Program-made: the position numbers and the translations under genes
Source of the DNA: JANQLU01 sp964434955
GTDB taxonomy: Bacteria; Planctomycetota; Planctomycetia; Pirellulales; Pirellulaceae
Direction: 5' to 3'
Length of the DNA: 64,000 bases
Assembly: GCA_964434955.1 (NCBI GenBank)
Contig: CAYSXI010000002.1
Location: 44,362 to 108,361, forward strand
The notes under the pieces: generated by a model
The model's input: only the letters and a program-made list of their open reading frames with translations
What the model was told of the DNA's origin: nothing
Databases searched by the model: none
Part shown: one piece after another, positions 26,983 through 34,848 of the stretch
Layout: every line of letters starts with the position of its first letter
How positions within the stretch are numbered: the stretch's first letter is position 1

Positions 26983-27771
26983 ATGCACCACTTACCATTG
27001 ACGATAAAGCTTTTCGCAATTTCCCTTGCGTTTCTGACTTTTTCTCCCGCCAATTCGAGTCGCGCCCAGGAACAGACGGCGGCACAGCAAGCCTCACAAG
27101 AATTCAGGGACCGATTCACCAAGTTGCGAGACGACACCAAACGCCGAATGCGCGAGCAAGCCGTTCGAATACTGGAGTTGGAACAGAAAGTGAGATCGGC
27201 CAGTGAACGTTCCGAGCTTGGCAGACTCTACGAAGACCGCCGGGATATCGTATTTGAATACTACGAAGCGAAAATCAAAGCGTTAAATGCGCTGAAAAAC
27301 AATTATCCTTCGACGTCGAAATCCGTGGACCGGGCCATCGCCTCGACCAAAAAGAACTTCTCACGTGATTTGGGCTACATTGATCAACGACAATCCGAAG
27401 CGGAGCCCCGTCGTCAAAACAAACCGGAAACGGCAAGCACGAAAACCACGAAACCGAAGGCACCCGCCCAACGACCGACCAAACGCACAGCCTCCACAAG
27501 CAATCAAGCACGAATCGGAAAACTGAAAAAACAAATACGCGACTTGCAATTCAAGATTGACTCCATGAAGCTTCGAAAAGGCGAAGCACTTGTCGAATAC
27601 CGACGCGCAAAGTCAAATTTTGAAACCGCTTCGTCATCGAGCGATAAGCGGAGAAAAAAGTCGTTGATGGACCAGGCAAATCGAAAAGTCTGGAAACACC
27701 GCACGGACATCATGAAAGAAGAAATCAAGCTTCGCCGCTATCAGGGCCAGTTGAAAACCATTGGCGGTTGA
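26983..27771 (+). CDS. Exported coiled-coil protein
   Basis: 262 residues. The ATG at 26983 has GGAG 6 nt upstream; an ATG at 26971 is the alternative. A signal peptide (MHHLPLTIKLFAISLAFL) ends near SRAQ at about residue 29. The mature protein is mostly helix: 35-150 a charged coiled coil, 150-190 a Thr/Lys/Pro linker (KTTKPKAPAQRPTKRT), 190-262 a second basic coiled coil. No catalytic motif. It starts 108 bp after gltB with its own ribosome site. Function unknown; the composition fits a periplasmic structural or nucleic-acid-binding protein. Confidence 0.7.
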   Translation: MHHLPLTIKLFAISLAFLTFSPANSSRAQEQTAAQQASQEFRDRFTKLRDDTKRRMREQAVRILELEQKVRSASERSELGRLYEDRRDIVFEYYEAKIKALNALKNNYPSTSKSVDRAIASTKKNFSRDLGYIDQRQSEAEPRRQNKPETASTKTTKPKAPAQRPTKRTASTSNQARIGKLKKQIRDLQFKIDSMKLRKGEALVEYRRAKSNFETASSSSDKRRKKSLMDQANRKVWKHRTDIMKEEIKLRRYQGQLKTIGG

Positions 27772-27788
27772 ACAAAGTCCTGCGGATC

Positions 27789-27819
27789 AAAAAAAAGCCC
27801 CGAGAGAATCCTCGGGGCT
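27789..27819 (-). terminator. Intrinsic terminator for the MuiA-like gene
   Basis: Hairpin AGCCCCGAG / CTCGGGGCT (27796-27804 and 27811-27819) with a six-base loop. On the minus strand it is followed by a T tract (27789-27796). On the plus strand it has no T tract, but it lies 18 bp after the coiled-coil gene and may help end that transcript too. Confidence 0.9.
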
Positions 27820-27844
27820 ATTCCTGCAATGAAGCAAGACGAAA

Positions 27845-29728
27845 CTACTTCTTGCCGCGGAAACGCTGCATTTGTTCGAACTGCTTTTGATGTTGAGCCG
27901 TGCTGGTTGGCAAAGAAATCTGGTAGTTGCGATCGTGCTCGATTCGGAACCCGTAGCTAATCATCTTGGATTGATCGCCGGTGCTCTTGGCGTCTACCTC
28001 GATATCCCAACGAAGAATTCCTTCCGGGCGCTCCAGACGGGTATAAGTCTTGTCCTTGCTCAACGCCTGATCCATTGGATCCAGAGTGACGCGAATTGCT
28101 TTTTCATCTTCCGGCGTCGGCAAGCGGTCCACGAGACGAATCGGAACTTTCTTGTCTGAGTAGTTTTCCACAACCAGTCGGTACTTGAACTTGAGTTCCC
28201 GGTTGCCCCCATTCACGCCGCTTGTTTTGTCAGCCAGTTCTCGACGAGCACGCAACTGCGAGTCCGCGCCAAATCCGACGACAAACGACTGACCGCGTGC
28301 GACAGTTGGAACTTCGGAACGGCCGACAAATCGCCCGTCGAGGTAAACCGTAATCGGCCCCGAAAGAAGATCTTCCTGGCTATCGTTTGCCAGCTCGGCT
28401 TCCCGGTACACGTAGCTGGAAAGGATTGGAGTTGCCACGTGGTAAAACTTGCTTGGCAATTCGGTTTGAATAATGCGGACCATTTGCTGACTGTTTCGAC
28501 TGCTCAAACTTACCGGAGTTTTCAGCTTGTAGCTCAAGCTCGGTTCCTGCCCGAGTTCGTCCATCTCGGTCTTCAGCGAATTGACAACGCTTGGATCGCC
28601 CGCCAGTTCCACGCGTGAATACTGATTGATGGCGTCATTGATTCCCCAACTCGAGGCAACATTTGAGCGGAAGTTTACCGCCGAACGTTGTTCGCGAATT
28701 GCCTTCTTTTGCTTGCTCATTGCCAAACGAACTTGGCTTTGAATCATCTGTTGCCCATAGGCTCCGGGCTTTTGCGGCAAGTTGGGCATATTACCTCCAC
28801 CGGACGCGGATACCTGCTGAAGGCCTTGCGAAGGTGACAAGCAAACACGAAATGGAGCCAATCCTGGACCGGATGCGCTAAGGGCAGGCGAAGCTGTCGA
28901 CAAGGTCAAAGAAACGTCGCTCCATTCTTCCCCCGTCATCTGGTAGATCATACTGTTGTATTCAAGCTTGACCTTCTCCGCGTTCGCGTTGGCATGAACG
29001 GTGTAACTTGGTGACCAACCGCAAGAGTTGACCAGATAATTTAATTTGACCGGCTGAGCTCCGTCATCCAGTTTCTGAACAAACAAAATGGCTTCTCGAA
29101 CAGTTTTGCTGCTTCCAGTTGTAATTTCGGACAACTTCCTTTGCGCCAGGTTCAGCTTGTCTGTGATTTGTTTGGCTTCTTTGATGAGAGCCATTTGTTG
29201 CTTGAGGATTTCCTTTCGTTGTTCAAACGAAAACTTGGTAACTCGTTCAAGTGCCTCGGCGTCCAGGACACCTTTCGAAAGCTCGACCGTTGCAGTGGGT
29301 GCAACAAATCGTTCCAACTTGTCGAGATAGGCAGTCTGTTTCTGCAGCAACTCCGCGTTCTTTCGATTGAGTTGCATCGCATCGTTGTATCCATCGATTT
29401 CGTTTTGCAGCTGCTGAACCTCGGCTCGAGGCGAAGTTCCAACCGCACGCGTGCGAAACTGGACCGCCCGTATTTCAACTCGATCCCCCCCCTCGGCAAA
29501 TAGGCTATTTTCGACGATATGCTCAGGAAGACCGCCGACGATTATCTCGTAGGGGCCCTTCTTTTCATCGATGGATACCGTTCGAGTGACCAACGCTTGG
29601 GAGCGATAAAGTGTTACCGAGGTCACCTTTCCATCATTTGTTTTTCTTTCCGTCAAAGCGGATGCGAATGACTGAAATAGGCAGACCAGCATCAGGGCGG
29701 CAAAAAGAGCATACCATCGAGTTTTCAT
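27845..29728 (-). CDS. MuiA-type mucoidy inhibitor, DUF4139
   Basis: 627 residues, exported: signal peptide 1-24 (LFAALMLVCLFQSFASA). The N-terminal domain (30-90, VTSVTLYRSQALVTRTV) is the DUF4140 region, residues 100-215 form coiled coils, and the rest (220-627) is the DUF4139 domain with SYTVHANANAEKV and the late GVNGGNRELKFKYRLVVENYSDKKVPIRLVDRLP. The pattern matches the MuiA family (TIGR02231). A role in envelope polysaccharide has been claimed for one member. GGAGA lies before the start; a strong terminator follows. Confidence 0.88.
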   Translation of the reverse strand: MKTRWYALFAALMLVCLFQSFASALTERKTNDGKVTSVTLYRSQALVTRTVSIDEKKGPYEIIVGGLPEHIVENSLFAEGGDRVEIRAVQFRTRAVGTSPRAEVQQLQNEIDGYNDAMQLNRKNAELLQKQTAYLDKLERFVAPTATVELSKGVLDAEALERVTKFSFEQRKEILKQQMALIKEAKQITDKLNLAQRKLSEITTGSSKTVREAILFVQKLDDGAQPVKLNYLVNSCGWSPSYTVHANANAEKVKLEYNSMIYQMTGEEWSDVSLTLSTASPALSASGPGLAPFRVCLSPSQGLQQVSASGGGNMPNLPQKPGAYGQQMIQSQVRLAMSKQKKAIREQRSAVNFRSNVASSWGINDAINQYSRVELAGDPSVVNSLKTEMDELGQEPSLSYKLKTPVSLSSRNSQQMVRIIQTELPSKFYHVATPILSSYVYREAELANDSQEDLLSGPITVYLDGRFVGRSEVPTVARGQSFVVGFGADSQLRARRELADKTSGVNGGNRELKFKYRLVVENYSDKKVPIRLVDRLPTPEDEKAIRVTLDPMDQALSKDKTYTRLERPEGILRWDIEVDAKSTGDQSKMISYGFRIEHDRNYQISLPTSTAQHQKQFEQMQRFRGKK

Positions 29729-30045
29729 TTGATTTCTCCGTGTGTTGATAGGGCCGTTCGACTATTTTTGACGTGCATGGCCTTTCCCAAGTTCAACAAA
29801 TCAATTTCAGATGCTGGCAATTTTTTGAAATTGCTGTACGAGCCAGATATTTTTTGGTTCGCGCGTTTTGTAATCTTCCGCTCTCTCAAACTCGAAAAGA
29901 CCGAGAATACATTTTCCAATTTCTTGCAGAATTTTCGGCAAGATTTGCCAACAAAAACGAACCGGTCAAATCTAGTTTTTTGCTGACGTTTTTTGGATAA
30001 ACTGGCGACCAGGGACAGACTTTATTTTTCTTGAGAGGGTTGGAT
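29729..30045. other. AT-rich divergent intergenic region
   Basis: 317 bp between the MuiA-like gene (minus) and a TPR gene (plus). It is AT-rich (for example 29815-29890) and should hold both promoters. Short ORFs on both strands here have no ribosome site. No clear repeat or RNA gene. Confidence 0.5.
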
Positions 30046-30984
30046 ATGAATCAAAAATTTCATCGTTTCATCTTGTCTTGTTTGATTTGCGGTTTTTTGG
30101 CGGCCTCCGGCGTTGCACAAGATTCCGACGCGGACGAAGGCAAAGTCCGAGAGTTGATCGGTGAGGGCCAACAGAGCTTGCAAGCCGAGGAATGGTCCGA
30201 TGCCGCTGAGAGTTTTGCCAAAGCTGTCAAACTTGATCCGAAAAATGCGTTGGCCTGGCAACTGCATGGATTTGCTTTGCATTCGGACGGAAAACTGGAT
30301 GCCGCGATCAAGTCACATCACAACGCGGCCAAGTTCGCCGATGATGACAATCCGATCAAAGGGATCGCTCTTTACAACCTGGGTTGCGCTTACTCGCTGA
30401 AGAAGGAAAAAAAGAAAGCGATGGATTACCTGGATAAGGCCATCGACGCGGGCATGGTCAACATGCAGTACTACGAAAATGACACCGATCTGGATAATCT
30501 TCGCAAAGAAGAACGTTTCAAGAAAATTGTCGAAGTCGCGAAAGCGGGCGGCCGCCAGGAAGAAGAGAAAGCCGACAAGAAGAAAGTTTCGATCGTCGGC
30601 AAGTGGAAAGTCGTCGAGGGAACACGCTCGGGCGAAGAAATTGATTCTTCACGCCTGCCACCTTCCATCAAAATCACTAAAAAACAAATCAAGATTCCTT
30701 CGCCAGATGGCGGGGACGGATTCGTAATGAATTACAAACTGGACACGTCCAAAGAGCCGATCGAAATCAACATGGATATCGATTCCGGTCCTGCTGAAGG
30801 CAAAGCAATTGGAATCATCAAGATGAAAAAAGGCAAACTTGTTCTTTGTTACGATCCTCAAGGTGAGAGTCGGCCAAAGAAGTTTGAAACGACCGAAGAC
30901 AATGGTTGCTTCATGTTTGTTCTAGAAAAAGCAAAAGAAAAGAATGACGGCGCTGAAGCCAAAGACGGCAATTCGGTTCGCTAG
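30046..30984 (+). CDS. Exported TPR protein with a TIGR03067-like domain
   Basis: 312 residues from the ATG at 30046, with GAGAGGG upstream. Residues 1-25 are a signal peptide. Residues 40-165 hold about three TPR units (SFAKAVKLDPKNALAWQLHGFALHSDG, SLKKEKKKAMDYLDKAIDAG). After a Lys-rich linker, residues 183-295 match the planctomycete TIGR03067 domain: GKWKVVEGTRSGEEID, ITKKQIKIP, GKLVLCY and RPKKFET. That domain has a lipocalin-like look and unknown function. A strong terminator follows 63 bp later. Confidence 0.83.
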   Translation: MNQKFHRFILSCLICGFLAASGVAQDSDADEGKVRELIGEGQQSLQAEEWSDAAESFAKAVKLDPKNALAWQLHGFALHSDGKLDAAIKSHHNAAKFADDDNPIKGIALYNLGCAYSLKKEKKKAMDYLDKAIDAGMVNMQYYENDTDLDNLRKEERFKKIVEVAKAGGRQEEEKADKKKVSIVGKWKVVEGTRSGEEIDSSRLPPSIKITKKQIKIPSPDGGDGFVMNYKLDTSKEPIEINMDIDSGPAEGKAIGIIKMKKGKLVLCYDPQGESRPKKFETTEDNGCFMFVLEKAKEKNDGAEAKDGNSVR

Positions 30985-31047
30985 TCGCACCCACCGGCCC
31001 ATTACCTTCACGGGTTGCGGCCGCGTTGAATCATGAACCTGAATTCG

Positions 31048-31078
31048 AAAGCGTGCCCGCAAGGACACGCTTTTTTTT
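31048..31078 (+). terminator. Intrinsic terminator after the TPR/TIGR03067 gene
   Basis: Stem AAAGCGTG (31048-31055) and CACGCTTT (31066-31073), then T to 31078. It lies 63 bp after the stop. Confidence 0.88.
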
Positions 31079-31116
31079 GCAAATTGGTTTTCGATTTTGG
31101 CCGAGAGGCGGGACGT

Positions 31117-31797
31117 TTAGTGCCAGGAGGTAATATCTTCGATCGGCTTCTTGGTAATATCAGGAACTTGAGCATCTTCGGTTGGATACCCGACGACAAG
31201 AATCAGAAACGGCCGTTCGTTTTTTGGTCGGTCGAGAATCTGGTTGAGAAACTTCATTGGGCTTGGTGTATGAGTCAACGTCGCCAAACCTGCTTCGTGT
31301 AAGGCCGTGATCAGCATCCCGGTCGCGATCCCGGTCGACTCGGTGGAATAGTAGTTTTTGACCACGGAACCATCATCAAGCACGTCCGTCGCCTTTGAAA
31401 ATATCACGATCAAGTAGGGCGCGATTTCAAGAAACGGTTTGTTTGAATCGGTGCCCAGTGGCGCGAGTGCGTCCAGCCACTCCTGGGGAGCCAGGCGCTC
31501 ATAAAACTCTCGCTCTTCCAACTCAGCCGCTTCGCGAATTTGCTTTTTCGTTTCGGCCGACTTGATCACTGCAAAGTGCCAAGGCTGAAGGTTCGCTCCG
31601 TTTGGCGCCGTGCCGGCAGCGAGGATGCAATCTTTGACAATCGCATCGTCGACTTCGCGATCCGAAAAGTCTCGAACCGTTCTTCGGCGGCGAATGTTTT
31701 CGTAGAAAGATTTCGCGCGGCTCGCCATCTCGTCCGGCGAATACTCGTGATAGGTTTCCAGCGCGACGAACCGAGGTTCCTTGGATTGTTCAGCCAT
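31117..31797 (-). CDS. Nitroreductase family FMN protein
   Basis: 226 residues. The family opening RRRRTVRDFSDREVDDAIV (about 36-54) holds the FMN-phosphate Arg residues; PNGANLQPWHFAVI and the late ATLTHTPSPMKFLNQIL match the flavin site of the iodotyrosine-deiodinase/BluB-like branch. It reduces nitro, quinone or halogenated compounds with NAD(P)H; the substrate is not determined. The gene follows the DUF4129 protein with only 8 bp between, so it is probably co-transcribed, although no direct functional link is obvious. Confidence 0.85.
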   Translation of the reverse strand: MAEQSKEPRFVALETYHEYSPDEMASRAKSFYENIRRRRTVRDFSDREVDDAIVKDCILAAGTAPNGANLQPWHFAVIKSAETKKQIREAAELEEREFYERLAPQEWLDALAPLGTDSNKPFLEIAPYLIVIFSKATDVLDDGSVVKNYYSTESTGIATGMLITALHEAGLATLTHTPSPMKFLNQILDRPKNERPFLILVVGYPTEDAQVPDITKKPIEDITSWH

Positions 31798-31805
31798 TGC
31801 AAACG

Positions 31806-34022
31806 CTATGTTGTTGCCAATTGGGATTCTACCGGCACCGGGGCAGGAACGTGGCGTTCCATCGTCTCCCAGACCTGTTGCAACAAATTTAATTGACTTC
31901 GCTCAATTTCAACAGGTGAGTAAAGTTGCTGGCCGACGAGATCGGAGAACTGTTCGAGGGATTGGCGCGGCAGTGCGTTTTGCACGCGCGCCAATTTCCG
32001 CGTGTATTCGCTGGGGGTTTGATCCACATTGCGTGGACATTGATACATTCGGCCCCAAGCCTGCATCGCTTGAAATGTATGAAGAATCAGTTGCTCGCTG
32101 GTCATCTTGCGGGCGTTACCCGTCGTAAAAGGATTCGGATAGGCGTGAAATGGTTTGACCGGCACAATTTCCTTGCCTTCATCATCCAACTCCACCGCTT
32201 GCTTCTTTTTCTTCTCACCAAACAAATTGGCAAAGAATTCGCGAAGCGATTGAATGAATCCTTTGATGCCCGCAATGATCTCTTTTCGATAAATGAAGAC
32301 GCAGACCAGAATCGCAATGATCAAAATCGCGATCGAGATCCATTTGATGAAATTGGCAATCAGCCCCAAGTCCTGATTATTTGGCGTGCTGGGCTTGGGT
32401 GGCGGATTTTTGACTTCGGGGGGCTTCGAATTCTGATTGCGCTTGGACTGGGTTTTGTTTTGCTTGCCAGAACTGCTATTGGACCTATTCTCTTGATTCT
32501 TCTTTTTGTCCCACTTGCTTTCCTTCCCGGCCAACGAAGTTTTCGAAGGCTTTTTTTCCGAGTCACTCTTTTGGGATTCGCCTTTAGCCCCCTTCTTGTC
32601 GGATTCCTTGCCTGATTTTTCTTTGTCGGACTTGCCCGACTTGGATTTATCTCCTTTGGAGTTGGACTTATCCCCTTTCGATTCTGATTTGTCACCTTTT
32701 GAATCAGATTTCTTGCCCGACTTTCCTTTCTTTTCGCCTTTTGAGCCTCCGCTGTTTTTGCCCTTCTTGGACTTTGACTTTTCCCCGCCGTCTGATTTTT
32801 TCTCCGACTTGGCTTTACCACCTTCGTTTTTGGCGTTTTGCTTCGATTGCGTCTTCTCCGCCTTGTCGTCGCTTTCGGTCCGTGTTGCGTTTTCGTCGTT
32901 CTTATTGCTCTCGTTTCCCCATCCCCATTGAGACGTCATACGGTCGGGCGTTGAAATTTTGGGCAGCCATTGGGTCAACGAATGTTCCGGGGCAGGGCGG
33001 GGGAGAAGCCAGACGAAACCCAAAATCATGAGCGAAAGAATCGTCCCGAAGATCATCCAGGTCTTGGCGATCGAATCCGGCATCGCGGTTCGTCGAACTT
33101 TCAGGTAACGTTGCAAACTCATGAGGCTTGTCATCATCAAGAGGCCCAAGGCCGCCGCAATGTACAAGACAAACATGAAAAACGCGTATCGTCGGTTACT
33201 GACTTGCTCGACTGGAACGAACACCTGGCCAATTCCGAAAATCGGTAAAGCGATCAGGGAAAAATACAGAATCCACATGCCCGGCGAATTCTTTTTGTTT
33301 CTTTTGAAGGGCCAAATGTTCAGGACCCGTTTGTCCCAGGTTTGATTCGTCGTGTCGGCCTCGGCCCGCTCGGTCGCCGAATCCTGAACGCTGATCATCG
33401 GAGATGCTTCCGCCGCACCGGAATCCTCGTTGGCTGAGCCGGCTTCATTCGAATCGTCGGAAGCCGTTACCAGGTCTCTTCCTTTTTTCACTTTCCGACG
33501 AAACAGTTCGACCAAGCCCGTCGCACTCACATCCCGACTCGAATCATTGACCGTACAGTCCCAGGTCAGGCGACTGGCGCAAAACCAGATCGCCGCAATA
33601 AACAGTCCGTTTGCGATAAACGAAAGCGGCGCAAAAGGAGCTGGTAAACGGAGAAAGAAGCACGCCACAAACCAGGTTGCCAACCCAAGGAAAACACCGT
33701 AAACAAATGCTCGCTCGAGGCCTTCTTCAATCGAAATTCGACTAATGAGAACCGCGGCAAAAATAAACAGTCCGAATACCCAATAGATTCGGAAAGTGAA
33801 TTGGCCTTCGTAGACGACAAGAGCCAGAAAGAATATCACGCTCGCGATCATTGCCATGATCAGCGCTGGTCCGGCAACCTGGAGCAGCAGATCGTTGAAG
33901 GTCTTTTGATATTCGGTTTGCTCGCGCCGCACGTTGCAAAGCCCCGGCCATAGAATCTGTTCGATTTCTATTTTAACGGTGACCGCCGAGCAAGAAATCT
34001 TTCCTTCGTGGCGAACGCCCAT
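31806..34022 (-). CDS. Membrane protein with Lys/Ser linker and C-terminal DUF4129
   Basis: 738 residues from the ATG at 34022; a GTG at 33932 is also possible and neither has a strong ribosome site. Four membrane helices lie at about 50-147, a cytoplasmic or periplasmic loop to 245, three more helices at about 250-350, then a 170-residue Lys/Ser/Asp/Glu linker (about 395-560) with SKGDKS repeats, one further helix (about 568-590), and a DUF4129 domain at about 640-710 (FQAMQAWGRMYQCPRN, TPSEYTRKLARV). DUF4129 proteins often accompany transglutaminase and MoxR genes; none is nearby here. The linker is rich in repeated codons, a sign of repeat expansion. Function unknown. Confidence 0.8.
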   Translation of the reverse strand: MGVRHEGKISCSAVTVKIEIEQILWPGLCNVRREQTEYQKTFNDLLLQVAGPALIMAMIASVIFFLALVVYEGQFTFRIYWVFGLFIFAAVLISRISIEEGLERAFVYGVFLGLATWFVACFFLRLPAPFAPLSFIANGLFIAAIWFCASRLTWDCTVNDSSRDVSATGLVELFRRKVKKGRDLVTASDDSNEAGSANEDSGAAEASPMISVQDSATERAEADTTNQTWDKRVLNIWPFKRNKKNSPGMWILYFSLIALPIFGIGQVFVPVEQVSNRRYAFFMFVLYIAAALGLLMMTSLMSLQRYLKVRRTAMPDSIAKTWMIFGTILSLMILGFVWLLPRPAPEHSLTQWLPKISTPDRMTSQWGWGNESNKNDENATRTESDDKAEKTQSKQNAKNEGGKAKSEKKSDGGEKSKSKKGKNSGGSKGEKKGKSGKKSDSKGDKSESKGDKSNSKGDKSKSGKSDKEKSGKESDKKGAKGESQKSDSEKKPSKTSLAGKESKWDKKKNQENRSNSSSGKQNKTQSKRNQNSKPPEVKNPPPKPSTPNNQDLGLIANFIKWISIAILIIAILVCVFIYRKEIIAGIKGFIQSLREFFANLFGEKKKKQAVELDDEGKEIVPVKPFHAYPNPFTTGNARKMTSEQLILHTFQAMQAWGRMYQCPRNVDQTPSEYTRKLARVQNALPRQSLEQFSDLVGQQLYSPVEIERSQLNLLQQVWETMERHVPAPVPVESQLATT

Positions 34023-34172
34023 TTTTCAGATATTCGAGCGGCTTTGATCCGCTCAGGGCCTGACAAAAAGCTGATTTCCAACCAAACAAGGCGGCGAAAA
34101 TTTCAAAAGGACACTGTTGGACTTGAGAATCAAAAGCCTCAAGTCCCCCGACAGGTCTTCTGGGCTGAAGCT

Positions 34173-34232
34173 GGCAGCGCTGGATCGGCAGCGCTGGATC
34201 GGCAGCGCTGGATCGGCAGCGCTGGATCGGCA
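34173..34232. repeat. 14-nt tandem repeat, four perfect copies, 3' of the cyclophilin gene
   Basis: GGCAGCGCTGGATC at 34173-34186, 34187-34200, 34201-34214 and 34215-34228, plus the first four bases of a fifth. Each unit holds the palindrome CAGCGCTG. The array begins 28 bp after the cyclophilin stop codon (minus strand). Confidence 0.97.
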
Positions 34233-34260
34233 TACTCGCAGCGGTCTAGCCACGCTGCGT

Positions 34261-34692
34261 TTAGTCGGACGAGATGGTCACTGTCGTCATTTTGTCGCCC
34301 TGCTGAATTTGGTCGACAACATCCTGACCTTCGATCACTTTTCCGAAGACGGAATGTTTATTGTCCAACCACGCAGTTTCGACATGCGTAATGAAAAACT
34401 GGGATCCATTGGTATTGGGTCCCGAGTTGGCCATCGATAGAACTCCGGGCCCGTCGTGACGCAATTCCGGATGGAACTCGTCTTCGAACTTGTAGCCGGG
34501 GCCCCCGGTTCCGGTCCCGTCAGGGCAACCGCCCTGAATCATGAAGTCGGCGATCACGCGATGAAAAGTCAAACCGTCGTAGAAACCCTTGCCGGCAAGT
34601 TCTTCAAAATTGGAAACCGTTCGCGGTACCTTGTCATCGTGCAATTGAATCTTGATGGTGCCGCGGTCCGTTTCAATGGTTGCTACTTTCAT
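34261..34692 (-). CDS. Cyclophilin-type peptidyl-prolyl isomerase
   Basis: 143 residues, single domain. The family core is intact: FHRVIADFMIQGGCPDGTGTGG with the catalytic Arg, then SMANSGPNTNGSQFFI and the late HSVFGKVIEGQDVVDQI. It catalyses cis-trans isomerisation of X-Pro bonds. There is no signal peptide, so it is cytoplasmic, as for E. coli PpiB. Its start has no clear ribosome site. The 3' flank holds the 14-nt repeat array instead of a clear hairpin terminator. Confidence 0.95.
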   Translation of the reverse strand: MKVATIETDRGTIKIQLHDDKVPRTVSNFEELAGKGFYDGLTFHRVIADFMIQGGCPDGTGTGGPGYKFEDEFHPELRHDGPGVLSMANSGPNTNGSQFFITHVETAWLDNKHSVFGKVIEGQDVVDQIQQGDKMTTVTISSD

Positions 34693-34786
34693 GGATCTGC
34701 CCGTTAGGTTTTGACTTGCTTTGAGTAGGCATAGAGTAACAAATCTGGTGCCTGTGGATAGGGGTAGATGTTGCTAAAGGACGCTT

Positions 34787-34815
34787 AAAAAGGGGCTCCT
34801 GAACAGCGGAGCCCC
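34787..34815 (-). terminator. Intrinsic terminator of the S9 peptidase gene
   Basis: Stem GGGGCTCC (34792-34799) and GGAGCCCC (34808-34815), loop 8 nt, then a T tract on the minus strand. It lies 34 bp after the peptidase stop. Confidence 0.9.
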
Positions 34816-34848
34816 GATGATTGAACCCGAAAAGACTGCTTCGGATTG

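Noticed and set aside
29725..29919. 64-codon minus-strand ORF upstream of the MuiA-like gene
   Set aside because: It lies in an AT-rich promoter region, has no ribosome site and protein-unlike composition.
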